NCBI RefSeq assembly: GCF_002287235.1
Contig: NZ_LMVP01000112.1
Location: 1-64,000 of the forward strand
Length of the DNA stretch: 64,000 nucleotides
Source of the DNA: Methanosarcina spelaei
GTDB taxonomy: Archaea; Halobacteriota; Methanosarcinia; Methanosarcinales; Methanosarcinaceae
Direction of reading: 5' to 3'
The position numbers and the translations under genes are program-made. The notes under the pieces were generated by a model. The model did no database searches, was not told where the DNA came from, and worked only from the letters and a program-made list of their open reading frames with translations. Shown here piece after piece: positions 48,716 through 57,740 of the stretch (the first letter of the stretch is position 1; each line of letters begins with the position of its first letter).

Positions 48716-51700
48716 ATGAATGGAAAAATTTCGAACAATGCGGATCCTGTAATTTGTGTTGGAAAAGATGGTACGGTTCTTTACTCAAATGAGGTTAGTG
48801 AGCTCTTGAATGAATTGGAGGTGACAGTAGGAGAAAAACTGCCTTTAAGTATCGTAGATATTGTACAAAAAGTAATTACCCAGAATCATTCCGAAAAAAC
48901 GGAAATTAAAGTGGGAAATAGAGTATATCTGGTTGTTTTTCACCCGTTACCTGAACAAGAATGTGCAAACATTTTTGGACTCGATATAACTGACCATAAA
49001 GGTCTTGAAGAAAAAACTCAGGGTAGTGAAGCTAGGGAGGTGGCAAACCTTGAGCTGGCTGATATTCTTGATGTTCCAGCGGTCCAGTCCCTCATGTATG
49101 ATTTACATGAACTCACTCACATTACCATAGCTCTGGTTGATCTCAAAGGTAATATTCCGGTAAGTGTTGGATGGCAGGACATCTGCACTAAATTCCACAG
49201 GGTTCACCCCGAAACCTGCAAGCACTGTGTGGAAAGCGACACAAAACTGTCCCTTGGCGTTCTCCCTGGAGATTTTAAGCTGTACAAATGCAAGAATAAT
49301 ATGTGGGACGTAGTAACCCCGCTTATTGTGGACGGTCAGCATATAGGCAATATCTTCTCAGGACAGTTCTTTTTTGATGACGAGCCTCTGGACTATGAGC
49401 TTTTCCGATCCCAGGCTAGAAAATACGGCTTCAATGAGGACGAGTACATAACCATGCTCGAAAAAGTTCCACGGTTAAGTAGGGAAGCTGTGAACAAAAA
49501 TATGTCCTTCTTCGTGAAACTTGCCAATATGATCTCACAACTAAGTCACAGTAACTTCAAACTTGCCAGGTCACTGAGGGAACGCGATATTCTGGTGGAT
49601 AAACTAGAGAAAAGCAGGGAAGACCTTGACCGTGCTCAAACTGTAGGAAATATCGGAAGCTGGCGTCTGGATGTGCGTACAAAAGAATTGACATGGTCCG
49701 ACGAAAACCACCGTATTTTTGGCATCCCAAAAGGCACCCATTTGACTTATGAGACCCTCCTTTCTCAAACTCATCCTGATGACAGGGAATATGTTGATAG
49801 TAAATGGAAGGCGGGATTAAAGGGTGAACCATATGACATTGAACATCGCATTGTTGTTGATGGTAAGATTAAGTGGGTACGTAAGAAAGCACATTTTGAA
49901 TTTGACAAAAGTGGAAAAGTTATCGGCGGCTTCGGCATAACACAGGATATTACTGAGCGCAAAGAAGCAGAAGAAAGGCTTAAACTGGCAAGTAAACATA
50001 ATCGCAGTCTGATTGAAGCCAACATCGACCCTATCATTACAATTGGTCCTAACGGAAAAATAACCGACGTTAATAACTCCACTGAAATAGTAACTGGTTA
50101 TTCAAGGGAAGAACTCATAGGCACAGACTATTCTAATTATTTCACTGAACCTGAGAAAGCCAAAAAGGGATATCAACTTGTATTTCAGGAAGGATTTGTA
50201 CGAGATTATTCACTAGATATTAAGCATAAAGATGGACACATAACTCCGGTTTTATATAATGCTTCAGTTTACAGAGATGAGGCTGGCGAAATTATAGGAA
50301 TGTTTGCTGCAGCACGTGACATCTCTGAACTTAAAAAGGCAGAAGAGAAAATCCAAATACTGGCAAATGCTGTCGAATCATCCGAAGATGCAATTATAAC
50401 CGAATCTCTTGATGGGGTTATCACAAGCTGGAATAGAGGAGCAGAGAAAATTTATGGCTATTCCGTTGAAGAAGCTCTGGGAAGAAATATATCAGCACTC
50501 GAGCCGGAAAATCTGAAAGGGGATACAAAACAGTTAATTGAGAAAATTAAACGAGGAGAAAGAATTCGTAATTATGAGACTTTAAGGTTGAAAAAGGATG
50601 GGACGATAGTAGACGTTTCAGTAACCCTTTCTCCAGTTTTTGATACTTCTGGAAAGCTTGTAGCCATTTCAACAATTGCCAGAGATATTACTGAGCGCAA
50701 AAAAGCAGAAGAAGCCCTTAGAAGAGCACATGATAGTTTGGAAATAAAAGTTAAAGAACGTACATCTGAGCTTGAAAAGGCTTATGAGTCCTTGATGGAA
50801 GAAAAAAGAAGACTCTCTGAAGCTCAAAAAATAGCTCATATCGGAAATTGGGATTATGATCTCGTAAATGATAAATTATACTGTTCTGACGAAATGTATA
50901 GTATTTTTGGACATAAGCCCCGGGAAGGTATGAGTTACGACAAACTTTTAGGTTATGTGCATCCCGAAGATCGAAGCTATGTGGATAATGCAGTTAAAAA
51001 AGCTTTAAATGAAAAGTCCTTTAGCATTGATCACAGGATTATCTCAGCTGATGGAGAAGAGCATATAGTCCATGCACAGGGCGAAGCTTCTTATAATGAA
51101 AATAAAAGCCCAATTCGAATTAAAGGAATAGTTCAGGACATCACAGAGCGTAAGAGAGCAGAGGAAAAGATCAGGATATTAGCGAATGTTGTAGAATCCT
51201 CAAACGACGCTATTATAACTGAATCTCTGGAAGGTACTATTACAAGCTGGAATAAGGGAGCGGAGCAAATTTATGGTTATTCGGCTGAGGAAGTTCTGGG
51301 GAAAAATGTCTCAATCGCTGAACCGGATAATCTTAAAGGAGAAATAAAAAATTTAATCGAAAAAATTAAACAGGGGGAAGAAATCCAGCATTACAAAACT
51401 GTACGGTTAAAAAAGGATGGTACAACAATAAATATTTCAATAACTTATTCTCCTGTTTTTGATGCTTCTGGAAAGCTGATTGCTATCTCATCTATGGGTA
51501 GAGATATTACTGAGCAAGTCAATGCGGAAAGACTTCTGGCAAAAGCCGAAGAAGCCCGAAAAAAAGAAATTCATCACAGAATAAAAAATAATCTGCAAGT
51601 GATCTCTTCCCTTCTTGACCTGCAGGCTGAAAAATTCAGAAGCAGAGGATGTGCCGAGGATTCCGAAGTTCTTAATGCTTTCCTTGAAAGCCAGGACAGA

Positions 51701-52237
51701 GTTATGTCAATTGCTCTTATCCACGAAGAACTGCACGAAGGCAGAGGAAACGATACATTAAATTTCTCGTCGTATATTAAAAGGCTTGTTGAAAATCTCT
51801 TTCAGACTTATAAAGTTGGAAATATCAACACAAACCTTAACATTGAACTGGAAGAAAACATTTTCTTTGATATGGATATTGCTGTCCCACTAGGAATAAT
51901 CATTAACGAACTTGTATCTAACTCCCTAAAGTACGCATTTCTAAATAGAGATAATGGAAAAATTCAAATCAAACTTCACATGGAAGACTCCGCAAAATGC
52001 GCAGGTAAAGATCAGGGAAGCACAAAAGAAAGTTACAACGGTACCGATTTTGTTTTAACAATCTCGGACAACGGGATTGGTATTCCTGAGGACTTTAATT
52101 TGGAAGATTCCAATTCTCTTGGATTACAGTTAGTGGAAACCTTAGTAGATCAGTTAGGGGGCGAAATTGAATTAAAAAGGGATTCTGGGACTGAGTTCTG
52201 TATAAGATTTACAGTACCAGTACAGAATGAAAAATAG
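48716..52237 (+). CDS. PocR-PAS multidomain sensor histidine kinase
   Basis: The protein has 1,173 residues. Order: a short PAS-like N-terminus (1-95), a PocR ligand-binding domain (about 110-275) with Cys residues in HPETCKHCVES and LYKCKNNMWDV, then five PAS domains at about 300-420, 425-545, 550-670, 690-830 and 830-945. Two of these are PAS_3 type, with HPDDREYVD and HPEDRSYVD. A HisKA_2 dimerisation box (EIHHRIKNNLQ) has likely phosphoacceptor His954. The ATPase domain has NELVSNSLKYAF, DNGIGIPEDF and LGLQLVETLVDQLGGEIE. No membrane segment is present, so it senses a cytoplasmic ligand or redox state. No response regulator is beside it. PAS domains 3 and 5 are near-duplicates. Confidence 0.92.
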   Translation: MNGKISNNADPVICVGKDGTVLYSNEVSELLNELEVTVGEKLPLSIVDIVQKVITQNHSEKTEIKVGNRVYLVVFHPLPEQECANIFGLDITDHKGLEEKTQGSEAREVANLELADILDVPAVQSLMYDLHELTHITIALVDLKGNIPVSVGWQDICTKFHRVHPETCKHCVESDTKLSLGVLPGDFKLYKCKNNMWDVVTPLIVDGQHIGNIFSGQFFFDDEPLDYELFRSQARKYGFNEDEYITMLEKVPRLSREAVNKNMSFFVKLANMISQLSHSNFKLARSLRERDILVDKLEKSREDLDRAQTVGNIGSWRLDVRTKELTWSDENHRIFGIPKGTHLTYETLLSQTHPDDREYVDSKWKAGLKGEPYDIEHRIVVDGKIKWVRKKAHFEFDKSGKVIGGFGITQDITERKEAEERLKLASKHNRSLIEANIDPIITIGPNGKITDVNNSTEIVTGYSREELIGTDYSNYFTEPEKAKKGYQLVFQEGFVRDYSLDIKHKDGHITPVLYNASVYRDEAGEIIGMFAAARDISELKKAEEKIQILANAVESSEDAIITESLDGVITSWNRGAEKIYGYSVEEALGRNISALEPENLKGDTKQLIEKIKRGERIRNYETLRLKKDGTIVDVSVTLSPVFDTSGKLVAISTIARDITERKKAEEALRRAHDSLEIKVKERTSELEKAYESLMEEKRRLSEAQKIAHIGNWDYDLVNDKLYCSDEMYSIFGHKPREGMSYDKLLGYVHPEDRSYVDNAVKKALNEKSFSIDHRIISADGEEHIVHAQGEASYNENKSPIRIKGIVQDITERKRAEEKIRILANVVESSNDAIITESLEGTITSWNKGAEQIYGYSAEEVLGKNVSIAEPDNLKGEIKNLIEKIKQGEEIQHYKTVRLKKDGTTINISITYSPVFDASGKLIAISSMGRDITEQVNAERLLAKAEEARKKEIHHRIKNNLQVISSLLDLQAEKFRSRGCAEDSEVLNAFLESQDRVMSIALIHEELHEGRGNDTLNFSSYIKRLVENLFQTYKVGNINTNLNIELEENIFFDMDIAVPLGIIINELVSNSLKYAFLNRDNGKIQIKLHMEDSAKCAGKDQGSTKESYNGTDFVLTISDNGIGIPEDFNLEDSNSLGLQLVETLVDQLGGEIELKRDSGTEFCIRFTVPVQNEK

Positions 52238-52302
52238 TATAATCGGACCTTCATACAATACTCAGTTTATAAATCTGCTAATTTTTATCAACTGGTTTTC
52301 TT

Positions 52303-52387
52303 CACTTTTCTACAAAACAATTTTGTCAACTAATTTTTCACTTTTCTACAAAGCAGTTTTGTCAACTAATTTTTCACTTTTCTACAA
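52303..52387. repeat. 36-bp tandem repeat, about 2.4 copies
   Basis: The unit starts CACTTTTCTACAAAACAATT; copies lie at 52303-52338 and 52339-52374 with two differences, and a partial third runs to 52387. It is in the 3' region between the kinase and the convergent pyrophosphatase gene. Confidence 0.85.
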
Positions 52388-52459
52388 GGAAGATCCCGGA
52401 ATCACATTCTCTGAACTAATACCTGCAATTGATAACATTCTCCGGTTTTTCGTCTGCTT
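52387..52459 (-). pseudogene. Duplicated fragment of the secretion ATPase 5' region
   Basis: This stretch aligns with 46619-46682, inside the ATPase gene's N-terminal codons. The runs GGAAGATCCCG, AATCACATTC, CAATTGATAACA and CTGCTTTA are shared, with indels that break the frame. It ends where the pyrophosphatase stop codon begins and is non-functional. Confidence 0.6.
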
Positions 52460-52956
52460 TATTTTTTCTGTGTAGTATATCGATCTTTAGCTTCCTGAAG
52501 TACAGTGACTGCAGTTTCGAGGCTTTTCCAACCGATAACTTTCACTTGTTTTTTATCTAAGTTCTTATAAGTTTGGAAAAAGTGAGTGATTTCCTTAAAT
52601 AAATGCGGTGGGACCTGGTCTACTGACTCAATATAATTCCACATCGGATCGTTCTTTGGAACGCACAGGATCTTCTGATCTCTTCCTTTATAATCTTCCA
52701 TATCAAATAATGCTATAAGATATACATCGATTACACAGCCCTGAAATGTGGGCTCCCAGGTTAAAACCATAGCATCTAAAGGGTCACCATCAAGGGACAG
52801 TGTGTCCGGGAAAAAACCATAATCCGAGGGATATACCATTGAAGAAGAAAGCATTCTGTCGAACTTAATCAGTCTCTTTTCTTTATCATATTCGAACTTG
52901 TTTCGGCTCCCTTTTGGAATTTCAACAATTACGCTTTCTACCTGTCTTTCAGTCAT
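52459..52956 (-). CDS. ppa: Inorganic pyrophosphatase (soluble, family I)
   Basis: The protein has 165 residues. The metal-binding Asp motif DGDPLD (Asp56, Asp58, Asp61), KFDRMLSSSMVYPSDYGFFP and VPKNDP are family I landmarks. It hydrolyses pyrophosphate to phosphate and so drives biosynthetic reactions. Fluoride is a classic inhibitor of this enzyme class. The gene lies 42 bases behind the DUF190 gene, on the same strand as crcB, so an extra fluoride-induced supply would make sense. The ATG at 52956 is preceded by GGAAGTG. Confidence 0.95.
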   Translation of the reverse strand: MTERQVESVIVEIPKGSRNKFEYDKEKRLIKFDRMLSSSMVYPSDYGFFPDTLSLDGDPLDAMVLTWEPTFQGCVIDVYLIALFDMEDYKGRDQKILCVPKNDPMWNYIESVDQVPPHLFKEITHFFQTYKNLDKKQVKVIGWKSLETAVTVLQEAKDRYTTQKK

Positions 52957-52998
52957 ATTAGCACTTCCAGCTATTTTTTGCTTCCAGGTACTTACCTT

Positions 52999-53379
52999 TT
53001 ACTTATTTTTATCACTGCCATAAAATACAATTTTAACTTTTTCTTCTGTGATCAACCCTTGGTTAATTACCTCATCTAATTTTGGTCTGATTCTCTCGAT
53101 ATTTTCTTCAAGATCAGAAACCTCAATGAGTATTGGCATATCAGTTGATAGACGCAATATAGAAGTTGTATGAATGCGGCTGTGTTTTCCAAAGCCAGCA
53201 ATACCCCTAAAAACAGTAGCTCCGGCTATACCTTCAGCTTTTAGCATTTCAACAATATACATGTACAAAGGCTTACCTTTGTAGTGATCAGATTCCCCAA
53301 TAAATATCCTTAACAATATGGCTGTAGACTCATTCTTCATGCAATTCTCCTCACAACCTTTCACTCTATCCGTTTTCAT
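52999..53379 (-). CDS. DUF190 domain protein
   Basis: The protein has 126 residues from the ATG at 53379, which overlaps the crcB stop by 4 bases and has GGAGGG upstream. A second ATG at 53340 has GAGGAG and would give 113 residues starting MKNESTAILLRIFIGE. The ferredoxin-like domain includes LLRIFIGESDHYKGKPLYMYIVE and GIAGATVFRGIAGFG, typical of DUF190. The family is often beside crcB and may act as a cytoplasmic regulatory partner, although its role is unproven. Confidence 0.9.
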   Translation of the reverse strand: MKTDRVKGCEENCMKNESTAILLRIFIGESDHYKGKPLYMYIVEMLKAEGIAGATVFRGIAGFGKHSRIHTTSILRLSTDMPILIEVSDLEENIERIRPKLDEVINQGLITEEKVKIVFYGSDKNK

Positions 53380-53774
53380 TTCATCCCTCCCAATAGGTAA
53401 GAGCTGACACTCAGAGCTACAATCTTACCTAAATATACAGCCATTATGGAAAATAATACTGTTGATACTACATTTATCGCCATCAGCATTAATTTTGAGT
53501 CATCAAGCAACCGGAACGATTCATAACCAAACGTTGACAATGTCGTAAAAGCTCCTAAAATACCTATTGTCAGAAATATTCTGGTTTGGTCACTAAACAG
53601 GCCCTGGTATTCGGAAAGGTACATTATTAAACCTAAAAAGAAACTTCCGATCGTATTTATGGTTAATGTACCTACCGGAAAACTGACAAAACCGTTTTGA
53701 ATCCATCCACCTAATACATATCTCAAGGTAGCACCTATGAAGCCGCCTATACCTACCAGTAAAACAGTATACAC
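53376..53774 (-). CDS. crcB: Fluoride ion channel CrcB/FluC
   Basis: The protein has 132 residues and four membrane helices. The conserved GATLRY (Arg18), GTLTINTIGSFFLG (Asn40) and GAFTTLSTFGYE are present. Fluc channels work as dual-topology dimers; this single-copy gene fits a homodimer. They expel fluoride from the cytoplasm. The start is GTG at 53774 with GAGG 7 bases upstream. It is the first gene of a three-gene unit (crcB, DUF190, ppa), and a fluoride riboswitch lies 21 bases upstream. Confidence 0.95.
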   Translation of the reverse strand: MYTVLLVGIGGFIGATLRYVLGGWIQNGFVSFPVGTLTINTIGSFFLGLIMYLSEYQGLFSDQTRIFLTIGILGAFTTLSTFGYESFRLLDDSKLMLMAINVVSTVLFSIMAVYLGKIVALSVSSYLLGGMK

Positions 53775-53795
53775 ATTAAAACCTCAATAATTAAT

Positions 53796-53853
53796 GTAGA
53801 AGTCATCAGCATAAGCGGTTTAGACTACAAGTCTTGGCGGACCTCATCGCCTA
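53796..53853 (-). ncRNA. Fluoride riboswitch (crcB motif)
   Basis: On the minus strand the RNA begins GGCGAUGAGGUCCGCC, the crcB-motif 5' hairpin (GGCG / CGCC around AUGAGGUC). A short extra hairpin (AGACU-UGU-AGUCU) follows, then AAACCGC and the 3' strand GCUGAUGACUUCUAC. The loop GAGGUC can pair with GACUUC, with one G-U pair, to make the fluoride-binding pseudoknot. It lies 21 bases from the crcB start codon, so it probably controls access to the ribosome site. Sequence and neighbour agree. Confidence 0.87.
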
Positions 53854-53873
53854 TAGGATACCTTTTTCCTTTC

Positions 53874-53886
53874 ATTAATTAAATAG
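53874..53886 (-). promoter_or_regulatory. TATA box of the fluoride operon
   Basis: The minus strand reads CTATTTAATTAAT, with GTAAA before it as a possible BRE. A start about 25 bases downstream falls near 53855, exactly at the 5' edge of the riboswitch. Confidence 0.5.
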
Positions 53887-53979
53887 TTTACTCAAAGGCT
53901 CCGTCTAGCGAAGTATAACTATTAATATTTTTGAATTCTATCGTTTTTAGGATTTCTAATTATGTTCTACTTTTTGTAA

Positions 53980-55191
53980 TCAGTATTCAAAAACAGCTTC
54001 AATCAAGGGTTCTGCAAGTTTAATCACATCTTCTTTAAATGCGTATATATCTTCCAAAACCGCAGAATTTTTTCCCCCTAATAGTTCCTGCTTCAGTTTT
54101 TTACCTAAAATATCGTCATTTCCCGCTGCCAGCCTGAGCACGATAGAACCCGGGAAAATTTCAGTCCTGCAGGAGACTCTATCGCAATCCCCGTCCGTGA
54201 TCCCGATAATAGGAATCCCGAGCCTGGAGAGAATATCGCCTGCTATTATTGTGGTGTCATCTCCCACGGTAACTGCGAATTCAGCATTGGCAGCTAACTC
54301 AAAAGTATCTTCTGCAGCATGGTCTATAATCACGACTCTGCCTGCGGTTGGTCTGGAAGAAAAAACCGAGTCTTTGCCGTGTACGTTCGGTTTCCGGCCT
54401 TGCAGGGGAGAGAAATTGCTTCTTCTCAGGTCGCCGCTTTTTACCCAGGATTTTTCAAGGTCAATAGGATCTCTTTTTTCATAATTATGAAGTTTTTCGA
54501 GCCCGTGCTCTTTTATTTCTCCCCCTTCTATTGCGACAATAAAGCCGTTTTCGGAGGTTATGCTTACTTCGGAAGAAAAGGTTTTTCCAATCACGATTCC
54601 GTTTACCAGAATATTTTCTCCGGGAAAAACGCCTGAAATTTTGCGGATTACCCGAACTTTACCTATTGCAGAGCACTTATCTACAAAAACGGAATTTTGA
54701 ACTCTTGAACTTTGAAGGGGCAAAGGACTTTCCACAGAAAGCTCCAGAATTTCAGAAAGCTTCTCAAGATATTCTCCGTACTCTCCGGCTTTTTTATTGA
54801 GATATCTCAAAATTCCAGCTGTACTTGCCGGGCTTTCGATCTGGACAAGAGGCTTTATCTCCGGCTTTCGAAGCCGAACAGCAACCATTTCTCCAAACAC
54901 CTTCCCGGTTTCGATTGTTTTTCCCCGGTTAAGGAGGCATACAATATCTGAGGTTTCGAAGAGAGATTCAATGCAGGCACTGGGCTTCTGATGCTGGCTT
55001 ATATCTATAATGTTTTCAAGCCCGGCATCCAGAACAGCTACTTTTCCCATAGTTCCTCCAAGCCTTGCCTCGACTTTGCCTACGCAGGAAAGCTTTTCAA
55101 AAACTCTTTTCGCCTCTCCCGAATCAATAACTTCGGGCCCGTGGATTACCAGACCAATTTTCATTTTCAGCCCGTTTGACGGAAGAAACAT
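53980..55191 (-). CDS. DUF2117 domain protein
   Basis: The protein has 403 residues, an archaeal conserved protein. The N-terminus (MKIGLVIHGPEVIDSGEAKRV, GTMGKVAVLDAGL, DIVCLLNRGKTIETGKVFG) defines the family. The C-terminal half has a second domain (GRVVIIDHAAEDTFELAANA, FAVTVGDDTTIIAGDIL, IPIIGITDGD). No function is assigned. The ATG at 55191 has GAGGA 9 bases upstream; the ATG at 55164 starts right at the family's N-terminus and cannot be excluded. Confidence 0.85.
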   Translation of the reverse strand: MFLPSNGLKMKIGLVIHGPEVIDSGEAKRVFEKLSCVGKVEARLGGTMGKVAVLDAGLENIIDISQHQKPSACIESLFETSDIVCLLNRGKTIETGKVFGEMVAVRLRKPEIKPLVQIESPASTAGILRYLNKKAGEYGEYLEKLSEILELSVESPLPLQSSRVQNSVFVDKCSAIGKVRVIRKISGVFPGENILVNGIVIGKTFSSEVSITSENGFIVAIEGGEIKEHGLEKLHNYEKRDPIDLEKSWVKSGDLRRSNFSPLQGRKPNVHGKDSVFSSRPTAGRVVIIDHAAEDTFELAANAEFAVTVGDDTTIIAGDILSRLGIPIIGITDGDCDRVSCRTEIFPGSIVLRLAAGNDDILGKKLKQELLGGKNSAVLEDIYAFKEDVIKLAEPLIEAVFEY

Positions 55192-55225
55192 ATTAATATG
55201 ATCCTCAGTACAACCCTTTATCTTT

Positions 55226-55291
55226 TCTCTTTCATTTCTCTTTCATTTCTCTTTCATTTCTCTTCCATTTCTCTTTCATTTCTCTTCCATT
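55226..55291. repeat. Six 11-bp tandem repeats
   Basis: The unit TCTCTTTCATT runs six times, two copies with TTCC for TTTC. It lies in the shared upstream region of two divergent genes. Confidence 0.9.
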
Positions 55292-55333
55292 AATATTTCA
55301 CATTATTAGCCGAGAATTATAGAAAACTAAATT

Positions 55334-55409
55334 ACTGATAGCTAAATTACTTACTGATAGCTAAATTACTTACTGATAGCTAAATTATTTACTGATAGCT
55401 AAATTAAGG
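55334..55409. repeat. Four 19-bp tandem repeats
   Basis: ACTGATAGCTAAATTACTT occurs four times in exact 19-bp phase, with changes only in the last bases of copies three and four. It is 59 bases upstream of the UPF0173 gene start. Confidence 0.9.
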
Positions 55410-55467
55410 ACAACTGGATTCTTTATTGTTACACTCATATAAAAAGTAACTACTTTGAGGCAAAAAG

Positions 55468-56160
55468 ATGGCTGACGTAAAAATTACCTGGCTCGGACAT
55501 TCGGTTTTTTTGTTCGAAGCCGAAACGAAATTGTTAATCGATCCTTTTATCTCTGGGAATCCACTGGCTCCGTGCAGCCCTGAAGAACTGAACCCTGACA
55601 TAATAGCTGTGACTCACGGGCACCGTGATCACCTTGGGGATACGATCGAGATCGGAAAACGGACTGGATGCCGGATAATCTCAGTTCATGAGGTTGCAAA
55701 CTATATAAAATCAAAAGGAGTTTTTGCAGAGGGCATGGGCAAGGGCGGTACAGTAAACGTAGAGGGTATAAAGTTAACTATGACTGAAGCACTCCATTCC
55801 TCTTCAATCGATGCCTCTGGTTTCAGTTTCGATGGCGGCTCCCCGGCAGGTTTCATTATACGAATCAACGGCCATTCAATCTACCATGCCGGAGACACCG
55901 GAGTATTCGGGGATATGCAGCTCATAGGTGAACTCTACGAACCTGAACTTGCCCTCCTCCCCATAGGCGACAAATTTACGATGGGTATAAAAGAAGCCAC
56001 AAAAGCGGTAGAACTAATTCAGCCCAAAATTGTAGTTCCAATGCACTATAACACCTTTGATGTAATTAACCAGGACCCTCTCAAATTCAAACAGGCTGTA
56101 GAATCAAAAACTAATACAAAAGTTATCATCATGCAGCCAGGCCAGTCAATTGAACTCTAA
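55468..56160 (+). CDS. UPF0173 metal-dependent hydrolase (metallo-beta-lactamase fold)
   Basis: The protein has 230 residues. The zinc motif HGHRDH gives His50, His52, Asp54 and His55. Further ligands are likely in YHAGDTG and in [23 protein letters not shown] is the usual N-terminus. These are small cytoplasmic hydrolases of the L-ascorbate-6-phosphate lactonase/UlaG-like type; substrate unknown. The ATG follows TTGAGG. It is divergent from DUF2117 and probably monocistronic. Confidence 0.92.
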   Translation: MADVKITWLGHSVFLFEAETKLLIDPFISGNPLAPCSPEELNPDIIAVTHGHRDHLGDTIEIGKRTGCRIISVHEVANYIKSKGVFAEGMGKGGTVNVEGIKLTMTEALHSSSIDASGFSFDGGSPAGFIIRINGHSIYHAGDTGVFGDMQLIGELYEPELALLPIGDKFTMGIKEATKAVELIQPKIVVPMHYNTFDVINQDPLKFKQAVESKTNTKVIIMQPGQSIEL

Positions 56161-56477
56161 ATCCTAATACCCTTCTACTCAACTCTATATTTCCACAACA
56201 GTTTGGCAGCAACCGTTGCGCCGGTTTATCATGCCTATAGAGTTTTGGGATAAGTTTCTCAAATCCAAACACTGCTTGGGTTTTCGCTCAAGCCTTTTTT
56301 GAAAAGGCTTGCGACTTGGACAGCGGAAGTATTAAAAATAATAAGTAAATTATAAAAATATATGTATGAATTTAACTGCCGGTTTAAGCTGTACACTTAA
56401 AGCCGTATTAAATATTAATTTCCTTATTGTTTACCTATACGATTTTATAGAATTAATACTATGACATCGGAATAACC
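56161..56477. other. Spacer with one hairpin repeat
   Basis: 317 bases. The hairpin CAAGCCTTTT / AAAAGGCTTG at 56289-56311 is a fifth copy of the repeat family at 36969-37132 and may terminate the UPF0173 transcript. No other feature was seen. Confidence 0.6.
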
Positions 56478-57740
56478 ATGACTACTAATGTAAAAACGAT
56501 TCCACTCGCGTTCGGAAGCGGGATTTTGGAGCTGGATATGCCTGAGAAAAACATATCCAGTATTATCCTGCCTTCAGAATTAAAAATAACGGAAGAAGGG
56601 GCTTCCCTTATTAAAAAAGCACTTGAAAATCCTATGAAAAGTAAAAGGCTTTCTGAAATTGTAAACCCGAACTCTAGGGTTGCAATCATAGTTAGTGACG
56701 TTACTCGGCCAACTCCTACTGCAAAGCTTCTTCCGCCTTTGCTTGAGGAACTTTATCTGGGCGGAGCAAAAAACGAGAATATTACTATTGTTTTTGCCCT
56801 CGGGCTCCATCGAAACCAGACTGAAGAAGAGTGTCGTCAGCTCGTAGGAGAAGAAATCTTCGAAAAAATAAGATGCGTCCAGCACGACAGGAAAAGGTGC
56901 AGGCTTCTAGGGGAAACAAGTTTCGGAACGCCAGTCGAGGTCTTCGAAGAAGTAGTTGACTCCGACGTTATCATAAGTACAGGAACCCTGGAATTTCACT
57001 ATTATGCAGGTTACGGAGGTGGAGGAAAGTCCATCCTTCCAGGTGTAAGTTCGGAGAAATCCATTCTCTCATTCCATAGCTTTTATAGCAAACTCTTTGA
57101 AGGAGACCCTCTATCAGGCAGAACTGACAGTCCGGCAAGACAGAATATTGAGGAAGCTGCAAGGATTGCAGGTCTTGACTTCATCATAAATGTTGTACTT
57201 GACAGCAAAAAAGAGATAGTTGCTGCCGTTGCAGGCGATTTAATCGAAGCTCACAGAAAAGGCGTGAAAGTTGTCGATTCCATGTATAAAGTGCCTGTAG
57301 AGTCTGCAGATGCTGTAGTTGTTTCTTGCGGTGGTTTTCCAAAGGATATTAACCTTTACCAGGCAACTAAATCCCTTGAAAATGCCACCTCTGCTGTAAA
57401 AAGAGGGGGTTCAATTATTCTTGTAGCCGAAGTTTCCGAGGGAATAGGAAACAAAGTTTACGAGTGCTGGAACAGGGAATGCGGGGCTCCTGAAGATGCG
57501 GTCAAACGTTTCAAGAACCATTTCGAGTTCGGCGGGCACAAAGCTGCTATTGTAGGGAGGGCTGCGAAAGAATTCAAACTTTACCTGGTATCAAAGCTTC
57601 CGGAAACGGAAAGTAAAAATGCTTTTTTTATACCGGCAATGAGCATAGATGAAGCACTCGAAAAGGTTCTTTCCGAGAATCCTGATGCTAAAATCCACGT
57701 TATGCCAAATGGTGGGTGGACCTTACCTGTAAAGCAATAA
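56478..57740 (+). CDS. LarA-family nickel-pincer racemase homologue, copy 1
   Basis: The protein has 420 residues (DUF2088/LarA). LarA carries a nickel-pincer cofactor attached to a Lys. The residues line up: His111, His174 (EFHYYAGY), Lys184 (GGGGKSILPG) and His200 (SFHSF), next to SDVTRPTPT, the nucleotide/substrate loop. It should racemise or epimerise a 2-hydroxy acid, but the substrate is open. The region around His200 (ILSFHSF) differs from the usual NH. Copies 2 and 3 lie downstream. No LarB, LarC or LarE cofactor genes are in the window. Confidence 0.85.
   Translation: MTTNVKTIPLAFGSGILELDMPEKNISSIILPSELKITEEGASLIKKALENPMKSKRLSEIVNPNSRVAIIVSDVTRPTPTAKLLPPLLEELYLGGAKNENITIVFALGLHRNQTEEECRQLVGEEIFEKIRCVQHDRKRCRLLGETSFGTPVEVFEEVVDSDVIISTGTLEFHYYAGYGGGGKSILPGVSSEKSILSFHSFYSKLFEGDPLSGRTDSPARQNIEEAARIAGLDFIINVVLDSKKEIVAAVAGDLIEAHRKGVKVVDSMYKVPVESADAVVVSCGGFPKDINLYQATKSLENATSAVKRGGSIILVAEVSEGIGNKVYECWNRECGAPEDAVKRFKNHFEFGGHKAAIVGRAAKEFKLYLVSKLPETESKNAFFIPAMSIDEALEKVLSENPDAKIHVMPNGGWTLPVKQ

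Noticed and set aside
52227-52475. 82-codon plus-strand ORF after the kinase
   Set aside because: It runs through the 36-bp tandem repeat and the ATPase fragment; its overlap with the kinase end looks accidental.
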